Shown: piece by piece, positions 42,215 to 53,436 of the stretch
Layout of the letters: every line of letters starts with the position of its first letter
Position numbering within the stretch: position 1 is the stretch's first letter
Assembly: GCA_020055645.1 (NCBI GenBank)
Contig: CM034547.1
Coordinates: 37,799,909-37,863,908, forward strand
Direction of reading: 5' to 3'
Origin: Tomocerus qinae
Taxonomy: Eukaryota > Arthropoda > Collembola > Entomobryomorpha > Tomoceridae
Length of the DNA: 64,000 nt
Made by a program: the position numbers and the translations under genes
The notes under the pieces: model-generated
Told to the model about the DNA's origin: nothing
The model's input: the letters and a program-made list of their open reading frames with translations, nothing else
Databases searched by the model: none

Positions 42215-43995
42215 ATGGCTTTTAAAATCTATTTGTGTCTTACTTTGGCATTAGCAATTACTAGTACACACAGCACCCCACTTTACTTCCAAAATGAAGA
42301 CAACAATCTAAAATATTTTTGGTTCAAAACTGACAACGGGACAGTTGGTCCAGCTTTTCTTGAAGGAGGACCTCCACCATCGGCCAAAGCCAACGAAAAT
42401 GATATCAAATTCTTTTTATACACCAAGTACAAAATTAATTCTTTTAAACACGAGAAAAGAAAACAATAATTCAATACTCTGTTTCATTTATTGAAATGTT
42501 ACTTTATATTATTTATTTTTTTAGAAATAATCCAAACAATCCCGATCAATTGTTGCTGAACTGTGACTCTTGTCTGTCAGCATCTCATTTTGACAGAAAT
42601 GCTCATGTCAAAATCTTGGCCCATGGTTTTGGCAGCAGCCATGATAGTGGATTCGGAGCTACCTTAAAAGATGGTGATGGGCAACAAATTCCCTTTCTTT
42701 ACTTAAGTTGAAATTATTCTGATGCATTTAAATACAGATGAGATAATCATAAAATATTTAAAACCTGGAAAAACCTACTCATCCACGTCCTGTATAAACT
42801 AATTATTTCGACCTCAATTGTCACTATTTTACACAAATCATTACTTTTCAATATTTAAGTTGAAATATCTTTGGATGAAACAACGACAACAATGTCACGA
42901 AGTTAGGTTATCAGGTCAAACAAATTGTTTGTTTCATTTATAAAATGCAATTTCTGTTCTTAGCCTACATGGGCCACGCAACAAAATACAATGTGATCAA
43001 CATCAACTGGAGCGTCTTGGCTGCATCTCCCTGGTATGACACGGCGGCCGCCAACACGAAAGTCGTCGGGCAATATTTGGCCAGATTTATAGAGTATTTG
43101 GTAGCAAAGGGTGTGACTTCTATGGACCGTATCCATTTCATTGGACACTCCTTAGGATCTCATGTGGGTGGAGTTGCTGGATTCTCTTCCACCATTGGAA
43201 AGAAAGCCAGAATCACCGGTAAAGACCGAAATATAAATTATTTTAATTTGAGTAATCTAGTGTTTCACGAAACTTCGCGGACGAAAGTTTTCCAATTACA
43301 AATTTACGAGCATTAAATATTTATTTTTGAACACCGAAGCTCTGGATCCTGCTCTGCCTCTATTTGGAGACAAACATGACAATGACAGAATAGATCCAAG
43401 TGATGCTGTTTTCGTTGATGTTATCCACACAGCTGGAGGAACCCTCCTGGATGGTGGGTTGGCTTTTACTGATCCCCGAGGGGACTGTGACTTCTACCCT
43501 GTAAGCAATAATTCTAAGCTATTCTTTTAGGTAACATTATTTTCAGTTCTAAAGTTTCTTAATTTTGTATGATACCAGAACAATGGAAAACCCTCTCAAC
43601 CAGGATGTGGAGTCGATTTAGTCGGTAATTACAAGTTGATACATATTTAAACTATCCCTGAAAACCGTTTTACGAACTTTTTTGAAATTCCTTCTTTCAA
43701 TTTACAGGTTCTTGCAGCCATGGTAGGGCCTATGAATTTTTCGCAGAATCTGTCAGAAATCAACGCAACTTCAATGCCTGTAAATGCAACAACTGGGATG
43801 AGTATAGCAATGGTCGTTGTACCTGTCAAGTTAATGCGTTAATGGGAGACGCAACACCATCCAGGTATATCATTTTCTACCTTAATTTTCTAAGTATTGC
43901 TGTCTTGCTCATTGTGACATTATTTCTAACTTTTTAGCGCTCGGGGACTTTATTATCTTCGAACAAATGCAAATCCTCCATACGGTCAGGGATAA
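42215..43995 (+). CDS. Secreted triacylglycerol lipase, paralogue 1
   Basis: Seven exons, join(42215-42426, 42525-42673, 42964-43218, 43340-43500, 43579-43624, 43708-43864, 43938-43995), give 345 aa. A signal peptide (MAFKIYLCLTLALAITSTHS) is followed by the pancreatic-lipase-family fold: FFLYTK, KILAHGFGSSHDSGFG (oxyanion loop), INWSVLAASPWY, and the nucleophile elbow GHSLGSHVGG. The catalytic triad is Ser183, Asp208 (ALDPA) and His279 (CSHGRA). This matches arthropod neutral lipases that hydrolyse glycerides or phospholipids outside the cell. The ATG sits right after a short leader and begins the signal peptide. A poly(A) signal follows at 44037. A paralogue lies 1.9 kb downstream on the same strand with mostly shared intron positions, so the pair arose by tandem duplication. 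Confidence 0.93.
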
Positions 43996-44036
43996 AAGTT
44001 AACGACGATCAAAATCTATTCACGCTTTTTAATTTG

Positions 44037-44042
44037 AATAAA
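44037..44042 (+). terminator. Poly(A) signal, lipase 1
   Basis: AATAAA, 42 bases after the stop codon of the first lipase gene. Confidence 0.6.
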
Positions 44043-44223
44043 TGAATGCAAGCTATATTCTGTTTATTATTATTAATCGTCATAGCATAAAGGACAATCA
44101 GTATTGACATGCACTAACATTGCACTAACAGTTACTTATTTCATGCATAAAAAAATCAATGATCATTTAGCGTATATTATTCCTTTTAAACGCAATACAT
44201 AAACCATTTTTCATTTTACTAAT

Positions 44224-44703
44224 ATGGGGTTTTCGCCCACAGGTGGTCTATTTTCGCTCGGTTTAATAGTTATAGTCGGTCGTTTCGCATATGATGCGTT
44301 AGTATTTGCCACGGAGTGGTGTGTATTTGTGATATTGATGGTTGGGATCGTAAATGTTGCACTACTTATTTTCAATCACATAAGAGACACAATTTTTACA
44401 TGGGCGTTTATCCTGGTTGGTCATGTAGGCTTCCGAATAATGTATCAGTGCTCTCAAGATCATGGCGATGATGGAGCCTGGGTATGTCTCTCAAACAGTG
44501 CCCGCATCCTCTACGACTCATTTCTCTTCTCCGTTGACTGGAGCACTTATCTCGTCATTCTGCTGGCCGTATACAATATCGTCCTCCTCGTACTCCGACA
44601 AATGACAACAGCTCTCATCATGTGGGCCATCGTTTTATTTTGCCACATTCTCATCCGAGTCCTATTCAATACCTCTTTTGACACTCCTAACTCCTGGATA
44701 TAG
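44224..44703 (+). CDS. Four-helix membrane protein with internal duplication
   Basis: A single-exon ORF of 159 codons plus stop, starting at an ATG at 44224. I do not recognise the family. It is strongly hydrophobic with about four membrane segments (roughly 31-51, 58-74, 106-125, 130-149). The two halves align without a gap at an offset of 74 residues: R20/R94, Y23/Y97, D24/D98, F28/F102, W32/W106, N44/N118, L47/L121, W60/W134, A61/A135, H67/H141 and R71/R145 are identical. Between the halves is a soluble, acidic, Cys-containing loop (QDHGDDGAW). Membrane-embedded His, Arg, Asp and Asn residues repeated in both halves suggest a small channel, carrier or scaffold (inference). It sits between two lipase genes with its own poly(A) signal at 44750. 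Confidence 0.7.
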   Translation: MGFSPTGGLFSLGLIVIVGRFAYDALVFATEWCVFVILMVGIVNVALLIFNHIRDTIFTWAFILVGHVGFRIMYQCSQDHGDDGAWVCLSNSARILYDSFLFSVDWSTYLVILLAVYNIVLLVLRQMTTALIMWAIVLFCHILIRVLFNTSFDTPNSWI

Positions 44704-44749
44704 TACTGTAAAGGAGTACCCAATAGTTGTTGCCCTTCGAACATGGTCT

Positions 44750-44755
44750 AATAAA
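44750..44755 (+). terminator. Poly(A) signal, membrane protein gene
   Basis: AATAAA, 47 bases after the stop codon of the four-helix membrane protein gene. Confidence 0.55.
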
Positions 44756-44861
44756 AGAAGTAAGAAACAAGGCTAATTTGTAAATTGTTGTACAATAAGT
44801 ATACTTATTGAGAATTTCAACCGTAATTAGTCTCTTAGTTAGGGGTAATAATCAAATAGCG

Positions 44862-45086
44862 CTATCCAATTTGTCCGGTTAGCTTTTTGGGTCGTGGAAA
44901 ATTCTTTAATATGAAATATTCGTCATTTAAAATCAGAATCATTCCACTAAGCACTGCATGATTGGTGGTACTGAGATTTTCCAAAAAATCTAAAATTATC
45001 TGCCGTTCTTTGTTTTTCAAAATAGTTGATGGCATAACATCATCTAAAATGCAATGTTTTATGAATCTCAGTGTGTAACTATTCAT
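44862..45086 (-). CDS. Small ORF, uncertain
   Basis: An uninterrupted 74-codon minus-strand frame from an ATG. It contains a plausible amphipathic segment (ERQIILDFLENLSTTNHAV) and a basic C-terminus (FPRPKKLTGQIG). No signal peptide, no membrane helix and no family is recognised. In DNA this AT-rich a chance ORF of this length is quite possible. It could also be a last exon of a larger gene, but I found no convincing upstream exon. Confidence 0.2.
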   Translation of the reverse strand: MNSYTLRFIKHCILDDVMPSTILKNKERQIILDFLENLSTTNHAVLSGMILILNDEYFILKNFPRPKKLTGQIG

Positions 45087-45862
45087 TTAGCCCTTCCCAA
45101 TAGGTAAAACCTAAATTGCCATTTGATTATAACTAGAAATAATTGGCTTATGGACCACCTTGTTTTACAAATGCATGAAAATTCAAGTTAGGACTATGTA
45201 AAAGATGAGTCCATTAGTTGCTGATATTGTATCTACTTGCGCTTACTTCTTGTGTCATCATATGAGATCAAAGTTGAGCAACAACTGTTGGATATACTTA
45301 TGTAAACATTCCTCTCCAACAATATGTCTATCCGCTGTTGCGCACATGTTTTATGGATTTTCAATTCTAATTTATTTAATTTGTTTATCAATCCGCCCAT
45401 CAATCGAATAATCAATTATCTATCGACAAATGTAAAACTCCATTTCAAGAGCATACTTAAAATAAAAACTGTCAACAGCTCAATTAATTTTCCGTGTCAG
45501 TTTCAAGCACTTAATGATTAATATTTAACTGGATTCCCATGGGCAATCGAAAACCTATTAGATTAACTCAAACTAAAGCACCTCTTCAATCATTATTTTG
45601 TAATGTCTATTAATAGCTATAGATTCATATCATTAGCAATCTCCGTTATGGAACATATGTCAATAGCCCTTACATAATACAAAAGTACTTTTTAGGTCTA
45701 CTCTTCTACATATCATAGGTAACTATAATTAATTGGCATACGTAAGTAAATGCTATGGATGAGTAATTTTAAACACTTTTTAAAGCAAAACCACATCATT
45801 TCAACCTTCATTGTCATTCCTTCTTTTGTAGAATTGATTTGAATTAATTTACCGATTCAAAA

Positions 45863-47721
45863 ATGAGCCTCACGCTTAATTCCGGCATTTTCATAGTAAT
45901 TATTTGTCTAACAGGCATTAATTGTGCATCTCTACCTAAAGATTTCAAAAATTTAGTTTGGTTTCCAAATCCTAATGAAGATGGAACGTTCATTCCAGCT
46001 TTATTGGAGCCAAGTCCAAGTCCTCGCATAGAGTTTAACGAATCCTTCATTCATTTCTACCTTTACACAAAGTACGTACAAATTTTATTAACTCTAAAAT
46101 TAATTAGTGCAGATTAATTAATAATTGGGAATGTTTTTGTAGACAGAATCCAAATCTGAGACAGGAAATCATCATCAATGATGCCGAATCTTTGCGAAGA
46201 TCGTATTTTAAACCAGGAGCTCCACTTAAAATGATGTCTCATGGATTTGGTGGCTCTGATAGGAGTGGATTTCCCCAGAGAGTAAAGAATGGTATTAATA
46301 GCAATGTATTTTACGGGTTATATACCGTATGGGGCAATCCAGATCACTCATACTTAAACCCATTAACTGATCAAAGAATTGTTTTTTAGAATTCTTAAAC
46401 CTGAATGAAGATATTAATATCATCACTATTGACTGGGAAGCCCTTGCCGAGTCTCCATATTACTTTGAGGCAGCCGCCAACACTAAAACCGTTGGCAGAT
46501 GGGGAGCTCAATTTCTGGAGTTCTTAATTAGGGAGCAAGTCCTAACCCGCGACAAAATTCACGTCATTGGCTTCAGGTAATTAGTGATAGTTATTATAAT
46601 TATTATTTTATATTTTTAAATCAATAGTAATTCATTGCTTTGTTTCATGCAGTTTGGGTGGTCACGTTGTGGGCATTGTTGGAAGCAACTTGGTTTCCAA
46701 AGCCGCCCGAGTTACATGTAAGTGTTTCGATATATCGTATAGTTCTTCTTTCTAAATTTTCTGTGCTGTCCATCCAGCAATCATTTATCTAATTGTGTAT
46801 ATAGCTCTTGACCCGGCAAAGCCTCTTTTCGATGTTGCCGATGATGCTGATCGAATTGATCCAACCGACGGTGAATTCGTTGATGTTATCCACACGTCAG
46901 GACTAACATTGGGAATGGTAGAACCTCGAGGTTAGACCAATAATTTGGCTTTAACTCTACAGTTCTTCGAATAATAAAATATCAAAATGCATTTGCAATA
47001 AGTCAAACTTCTTTTCTATCAGGACATGCGGATTTCTACCCCAACGGAGGAGCTACGCAGCCAGGATGCGGTGTTGACCTTACAGGTACCTACATTTACT
47101 TCTTTTGTTTGTTGCTGGATTAAATTGGGCCCTAAAAGGTTTATCGCTTGATAGGTTATACCACGGTGTATGTAGTAAACTTGTAGCAATATGGTACTTT
47201 ACTTCCAATTACTTTTCATGCTTTATGAAATAGTGAAAATTAATTCTGGTTGATCAATTAACAGGATCTTGTGCTCATGGTCGTGCTCCAGACTGCTTTG
47301 AAGAGTCTTTATTGAACCCCACCGGTTTCAGATCACAGTTGTGCGAAAACTGGGACAACTTTCAGAACGGATTGTGCAGTGGCAACGAAGTTAGTTTCAT
47401 GGGACAATCTTTATCATCCAGGTATCTATCTCTCTATACTAATGTGTTTACCTTCTTAAACCGATTTATCTTTTCGAACTGGGAATAATATGGTTGGAAA
47501 ATCTATCAAACCTAACCTAACCTAACCGTAAAATTTTTATTAGATGTCCCTTTGGGTTTACCCGAAATGACAATTTTTTAACTCAGTGTTTATTACAAAC
47601 TTGGTATGTAATGGAGAGTATCATCGTAAGATGCACTAATCAGTTTCGTTCTGATATTTCTAGCACAAGAGGAAAATTTTTCTTGACCACGAATTCTGAA
47701 AAGCCTTTAGCTCAAGGATAG
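45863..47721 (+). CDS. Secreted triacylglycerol lipase, paralogue 2
   Basis: Eight exons, join(45863-46071, 46143-46291, 46390-46576, 46653-46717, 46805-46930, 47023-47085, 47265-47421, 47664-47721), give 337 aa with a signal peptide (MSLTLNSGIFIVIICLTGINC). Family motifs: FYLYTK, KMMSHGFGGSDRSGF, ITIDWEALAESPYYFEAAAN, nucleophile elbow GFSLGGHVVG, DPAKPLFDVADDADRIDP, and the His motif CAHGRAPDCFEES. The Ser, Asp and His triad is therefore intact. Exons 1, 2, 7 and 8 match paralogue 1 in position and nearly in length. Two extra introns (46577-46652, splitting the GXSXG codon, and 46931-47022) interrupt regions that are single exons in paralogue 1. The unusual GFSLG elbow (Phe where paralogue 1 has His) may alter substrate range. 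Confidence 0.93.
47509..47527 (-). repeat. Interstitial telomere-like TTAGG motif
   Basis: Three and a half tandem copies of CCTAA lie within the last intron of lipase 2. TTAGG is the ancestral arthropod telomere repeat, so this fits an arthropod genome, but the tract is too short to be a relic telomere with confidence. Confidence 0.5.
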
Positions 47722-47732
47722 GATGATACAGT

Positions 47733-47738
47733 AATAAA
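47733..47738 (+). terminator. Poly(A) signal, lipase 2
   Basis: AATAAA, 12 bases after the stop codon of the second lipase gene. Confidence 0.55.
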
Positions 47739-50468
47739 CCTTATAACCAATCGGAAATTAAACATCTCTTGACTGTATTTTGGCTCTCTTTTTACTTGCC
47801 TGACCCAAACAGGTGAATACAAACCAGTTCACATTCACATATATCCATAAATCGCAAAATAAAATCCATTGTTAAACGAAATGGCAATAATTGATAATAA
47901 AGAAAATATAATTCCGCTTTCCGTAATCATTTCATCTTTACTTGATACTTCATGCTATAAATTTAAGGAATATTGTGGTAGTGATGACTGATGACTTTTC
48001 CTATAGAATATTAGAATATTCCCTCTACCTTTTCTAAGAGCTCAAGAGATTATAACACGAATGGCATTAGTCTGCTAATGTAGACTAGGAAGGAAAACTG
48101 TGTAACTGACCGATGCTAAGTAATATTTAGAACAATTGTAAGAATATTCTTTAAAGATCTGAAGGCAGTTGTTTCCGACGCTAAAATGTAAATGCCTATT
48201 TACTCGAGACTCGAATACATGTAATAATTATCACTGTACCTGTACATTACACATAATTTATAGTTAAATACGCCGCATATGTCTGATGCTTTCTGTTGTG
48301 TTAGCTCAATCGTAGACCGCACAGCGGAGGAATAACCCGTTAATCCACTTGAATACAATACATCTTATAATTTTCAGCAACTAAAGTCACTAAAGAAACA
48401 TTCAGCCTTATCTTAATTCTCGTGAATGTACTTAGGCAACCCAAGATTCTTTATTAAAGGTCAGGGACCGAGGGACCTGTCCAACTGTGTATAGTGAGAA
48501 TACCCTGTATTTGTTGATATCTGAACATGACTGTAATCTTAATCTTAATAATCTTCATACTGAATCTTATGATGATACGACAAACATACTTTTGTATGTA
48601 CGGATGCTAAATGCTAAAAGCTTTGCAAAATTATAACAATTACAGATATTATGCATATTAGTCCCAACAACATGTAACCTGAATAATGCATGTGCCTAAC
48701 AAATTCATGATACATTCAATCTGTAAACTTTAGTCTATACTTACTGAGAACATGAATAGGAATAGCCCTAACTTTAGGGAATTATTCGAAATACTAAATT
48801 GGTTGGTGCATGCTGGGTCTGGAATCTGGAATACTTTGAAGACCAGACCCTTTAGATGCTCAATAGTATCCCATATCGCAAGGAGTGCTAGATACGTTAT
48901 CTAAAAATGTCGCAATCTACTTTCAGAGCATTACATTTGTACAGAAATACATGGCAGGATATCTATTGTTATGTTTAATTATTTCTCTATGTTTTTTAAG
49001 TTAGTTTCACCTAAATCTTTGGAAGTTTGGAATTTTTTGTTTCACAAACCTCTGATAATTACTTTATCTGCCGATTCCACGAAAAAGTAATTAATTCTTG
49101 TATATTTCCTATTGCGTCATTCGATGGGAATGGAATTTTTTTTTCGTTTTGAATTCGTTGGAATCCAACATTAATCATGGTACCTGTAATATTCTTTGTT
49201 TTACTAGTTTCAAAATAATCTTCTAAATATCTCTTATAACTTTAATTTCTCTATAACTTTAGACCGTTACTTAACTTACTTAACTATACCTTAAACGTTT
49301 GTTATTACTCGAACCGCAAACCCTTCCACAAGAAAATATAAATCATTTGTAGAATATTTGACCCGATGCGATGCATATGTGTTAGATAGATGTGGATTAT
49401 TCAGTAGTGAATTTAATAAGTTAGTATCGAATAAGCTATTACAATAAACATCTTTTGTGTTGGGTTTAGTGTTCAGTACGTGCTAAGAAAAGATACAGAT
49501 AAACATTTAGGTTGTCACTTAATAACCTAACCATGCAAGTTTACCATTTTGTAGGAGATTAAGAATTGAAGAGATTCATCTCTAAATATTTCTGCTTTAT
49601 CTTCTCAGTGACTGCTGTACACTCAAAGTTACTAAATGAGGAGATAATAAAATGAGGCGTACTCGTACAACTGTAATAATAAGTAGTCAGAATTGATACC
49701 TTTGATAAATAAGCAGCACTGGGTTGTATTTACATAATACCTGCCCACAGTCGGCACTAGTTATTCTATTCTAGGTATGAGTTTTTACAAGGTCAATAAA
49801 CCGAAAGAACTGAGACATCCTTATGGAGAAGTATATGAACATTAAAGCTATAATAATATCGTAACCCACTGAGATCTGAAAACTAAAAATTCCTGATATC
49901 TTGCCGAGAGACGGAGATGAGCTTTAGCGTACAAGATAATGAGATGTGTGTACATAGTAGAATAATAAAAAGGAGTTTGGTCTCAGGCAGCGACATATAA
50001 ATAAGTTGTTTTCTCTTGTTATGCTAATCTGATGGTATTACTTATTAAACGGAGATGTGTATTACGTGGTTTAATATGTATCTTCTTGTAATGTAAACCA
50101 AGTCTCGTCGCATCCCTCCTGCCTGACCTGTCAAGTCAAGTGTGTCAAGTCGAAGTAAAACCTGGCAAATATCATATGAACAATTCTGTATTATAATATA
50201 CACTTATCAGAACATTTAGTATATGAAAGTATGCCAGGAATATCAAGTACAATTTACAAACATATTATTTGATTACCTGTATTATAACCATTTTTAACAT
50301 TAGGTATTATTTGTATTCGCCAGGATAATATGCGTTTCATCTCATCTTTAGTATTTCTATCCTAGAGCTGCAATCAACAACGATAAACCGTTTTCTGTTA
50401 GGGAAGGCAAAGAATAGCTGCAGGAGGAACGACCAAAGCTAACAAGTACAACTACTTCAAACGTGAAA
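47739..50468. other. Intergenic, no feature seen
   Basis: About 2.7 kb of AT-rich DNA between lipase 2 and the LPMO gene, with stops in all frames. It must contain the LPMO promoter, but no specific motif is convincing. Confidence 0.4.
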
Positions 50469-52345
50469 ATGACGCGAGTTTCGACTTTTCCCTTTGTTCT
50501 TCTGGCTTTCCAATTCTCTTTTGTAATATTTTCATTTGCATTTTTAAACATAGTTTTAATTGTAACAATATTCATAAAATTATTTGTGAAATTTAGATTG
50601 GACAAGTGTTTCCCCACGGCAGGTTGATGGATCCTCCAGCGAGAAATTGCATGTGGAGATTTGGGTACCCCAATCCAGTTAATTACGATGATAACCAAAA
50701 TTGGTGTGGAGGGGCTGCTGGTAATTATCACATTTAGAGTTACATGAGTTTGGCTTAATCATAATAAATTAGACAGAAGTCATAGGTTATGTTTTATATG
50801 TTTTAGTAATGTTGGTACAAAACGGTGGGAAGTGCGGTGTTTGTGGAGACAATTGGGCAGATAAAGAGCCTCGTCAACATGAAGCTGGAGGTATGTTTGG
50901 AAATGGCATTATCGTTCGGAGATATGCACCCGCCCAGGTATGTTTATTCTAATTTTCTACAGCATTTAAAATAATAATTAATTATTGTACATAAAATCAT
51001 AATGAAGGGTTCTCGACTAATAATGTGCTAGTATTTTTAATACTAATTAACTGCAATGGTTTACAGATAGTGGACATTGAAGTTGATCTGACAGCAAATC
51101 ATATGGGGACATTTCAGTTCAAATTGTGCAGGATTGATGACGCACAGCAAGAAGTCACACAGGAATGTCTTGATGAGTAAGTTGTACTAACATCTTCATT
51201 AGCTAACTTCGAAATTGGTCACAACTAAATTATTCCTAATTAACAGGAATATCTTAGAAGTGATTGACTCTCAAGGAATGTCAAGTGACAAGTATATCAT
51301 AACAACTGATGAAAAATCAAAAGTCTTCTATTTAAAACTGAAACTACCTCCATTCTTTAGTTGTTCTCAATGTGTACTACAATGGACTTACGTAGCAGGT
51401 TTGACAGTAAAAGCCTTTTTCATAACTTTTAAATAGCTAGTTCTGAGCACAAGGGAATGTCTTTTGGTGGGTTTAGCAAATACTTGGGGAGACTGTAGGA
51501 ATGGGACGGAAGCAGTTGGTTGCGGCCCTCAGGAAACCTTCATCAATTGTGCTGATGTGGCTATCATTCCTAACAGTGGCGGATTCCCTCGTCCGCCACA
51601 AGCGAAAGCACCCGACCATCCCAATTTGATCTACATGAAAGATTTGACAAAAAATACAAATGACCTCGTACCTTTGATTGTCAGGTAAGAAAATGGCAAA
51701 TACAGATATACTTCATGAGACAAAATACACAATAATAATATTTATAAAATAGTCTAAAACATATTTTTCTTAAATATTTTTGTTATACCTTTGTCGCTTG
51801 TATGTTATGATTTATCGTGGTATATCCATATCCACTGCTGGAAACATGTTAAATTCATTGAGTGTATGTATTGTATGTATATAGGTATTGTATCATTCAG
51901 ATCTTTACTAATTCCTTTTGCAAATAATTACTAAAACCATTCCCAAGTTTTTATTTCATTTTCATCATAATAATATGCATCATGCACAAATATAAAATAT
52001 CCACTGATCCATGCTAATGCTATGCTTATGCTATATTGATGCCATAACAAACCTCCTAAAAGGAATTAATTAGACTGTGCACTTAATAACTGCATTTAAA
52101 TTTGAAGGTCTCAAGTTTGTGTTGGAAAAGGCAGTTATAAAACTGTTCCGGATATGGATGGATGGTGTCAAGAAAACTGCATGAAATACCCTCCAAATTG
52201 TCCTGATGATAAATGTCACTGCACCAAAGACTGTGAAGCAGTCGGCAGTTTTAAGGGGTCACCAGGAGCCGACGTTTACTGCTTACACAGGTGTATGACG
52301 TATCCTCCTACAAACTGCACAGCCGACAGATGCCGTTGTCACTAG
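50469..52345 (+). CDS. AA15-family lytic polysaccharide monooxygenase
   Basis: Seven exons, join(50469-50522, 50597-50720, 50807-50937, 51067-51176, 51247-51398, 51477-51684, 52108-52345), give 338 aa; every junction is GT-AG and in frame. A secretion signal leads to the histidine-brace start HGRLMDPPARNCMWRFGYPN (His25), which becomes the mature N-terminus. The second copper ligand is His84 in PRQHEAGG. The family pattern GCGPQETFINCADVAI is present. After a short linker the last exon encodes a Cys-rich tail (GWCQENCMKYPPNCPDDKC and a second similar CxxxC block). AA15 enzymes are copper-dependent and cleave chitin and/or cellulose oxidatively outside the cell, in cuticle turnover or gut digestion. 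Pro just before His25 is unusual at a signal-peptidase site, so the first splice or the cleavage mode deserves a check. It converges with an MGST1-like gene. Confidence 0.95.
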
Positions 52346-52720
52346 ACATTCACTATTAACCTAATGAAAACATGTAGTCGACACTCGAGACAGTCGGGAG
52401 AGTACAGAAACATTAGATACACAATTTGATCTGCATGCATGCTATAATATACTATATTATTTATAAACATTAAAAAGTGGACAAAAAAATTATCATTAAC
52501 TTATTGCAAAGATTCAAATTGCTGATAAAATTCTAAATAAATAGTCCCCAAAATTAATTGTGCAGTTAATTGCAGTGTACTAATAACATCGGCATGTAAA
52601 ATGAATAAAAATGTAACTCTTTTGAAGTTGTAATTAGCAATTGTTCTTTTAAGTAAATATTATTCCTTTAATGCATCCCCAAATAGTTATTAGTTACTTT
52701 ATACATCTTTTAGTTTACAG

Positions 52721-53436
52721 CTATTTGAAATGCAAAAGAACTTGAAGTGTCATGTAAATGTTGCACACATGAGCAACAAAGAAGGCGAGAAAACGAGCTG
52801 GCTGTGGCACAACATACACAGCATACACCAACGTATGCAAATATCTACCAATTGTAAAAAGTCTGAAGATCCACGTGGCCGTTGACAATGTAGGGTTTGT
52901 TAAGCAATATAGAAATCCGATTGGGAAGAACAGAAAAATGTTCTCGACATCGTTTAAATGAGCTCTAGGGATTAAAAAATGTCGAGATTAATAATCCTTG
53001 TGTAAATAAGTCATATACTTGGATTGGCAATAGTTTGGATTTAAAACTTCTGGACTTCTCGAGTTTTCATGCTCGATAACTAAGATTCAAATTCTAAACG
53101 AAAGCATATGTACATTACCTTCTAACTCGTTCCACATCGGGGTCATCATATTTAACTTTTGTTCCTTTTGTTACCGCATCCTCAGGATTTGCAAATACCT
53201 AATTGGAACAAATTCAACGTAATACAATTTAAATCTAGAGATAGCTTTATAATTCCAACTTAATATCAAAATATTTTGACGACACGATTACTTAAAAGTT
53301 TAAAGGTACCCACCTTCTTACCAAATCTTTGTCGAGCCGTGAGGAGTGCCATACTGAGCATTTTAAAAGCTAAAAGTCCAGAGTAGAATGCATAGGAACC
53401 CAGCACTTCTCTGCTAATGTCTAATTCTATTGTCAT
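52721..53436 (-). CDS. Microsomal glutathione S-transferase 1-like, copy 1
   Basis: Three exons, complement(52721-52964, 53119-53198, 53314-53436), give 148 aa (vertebrate MGST1 is 155). It is a MAPEG-family integral membrane protein of ER or mitochondrial membranes that conjugates glutathione to hydrophobic electrophiles and reduces lipid peroxides. Diagnostic motifs: RQRFGKKVFANPEDAV across the first splice, DDPDVERVRRAHLNDVEN across the second, then FPIGFLYCLTNP and a terminal hydrophobic segment with VPQPARFLAFFV. Four membrane segments are expected. The conserved VERVRRAHLND loop carries the catalytic-site arginines of the family. Intron phases match those of copy 2, which lies 2 kb away in the same orientation. 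Confidence 0.93.

Noticed and set aside
47509-47527. Relic chromosome end or telomere fusion
   Set aside because: Only about 19 bases of CCTAA repeats within a lipase intron; too short and lying inside an intact gene.
50357-50731. 124-codon minus-strand frame opposite the LPMO first exons
   Set aside because: Antisense shadow of LPMO exons 1-2 and an intron; the plus-strand model has in-frame splicing and family motifs.
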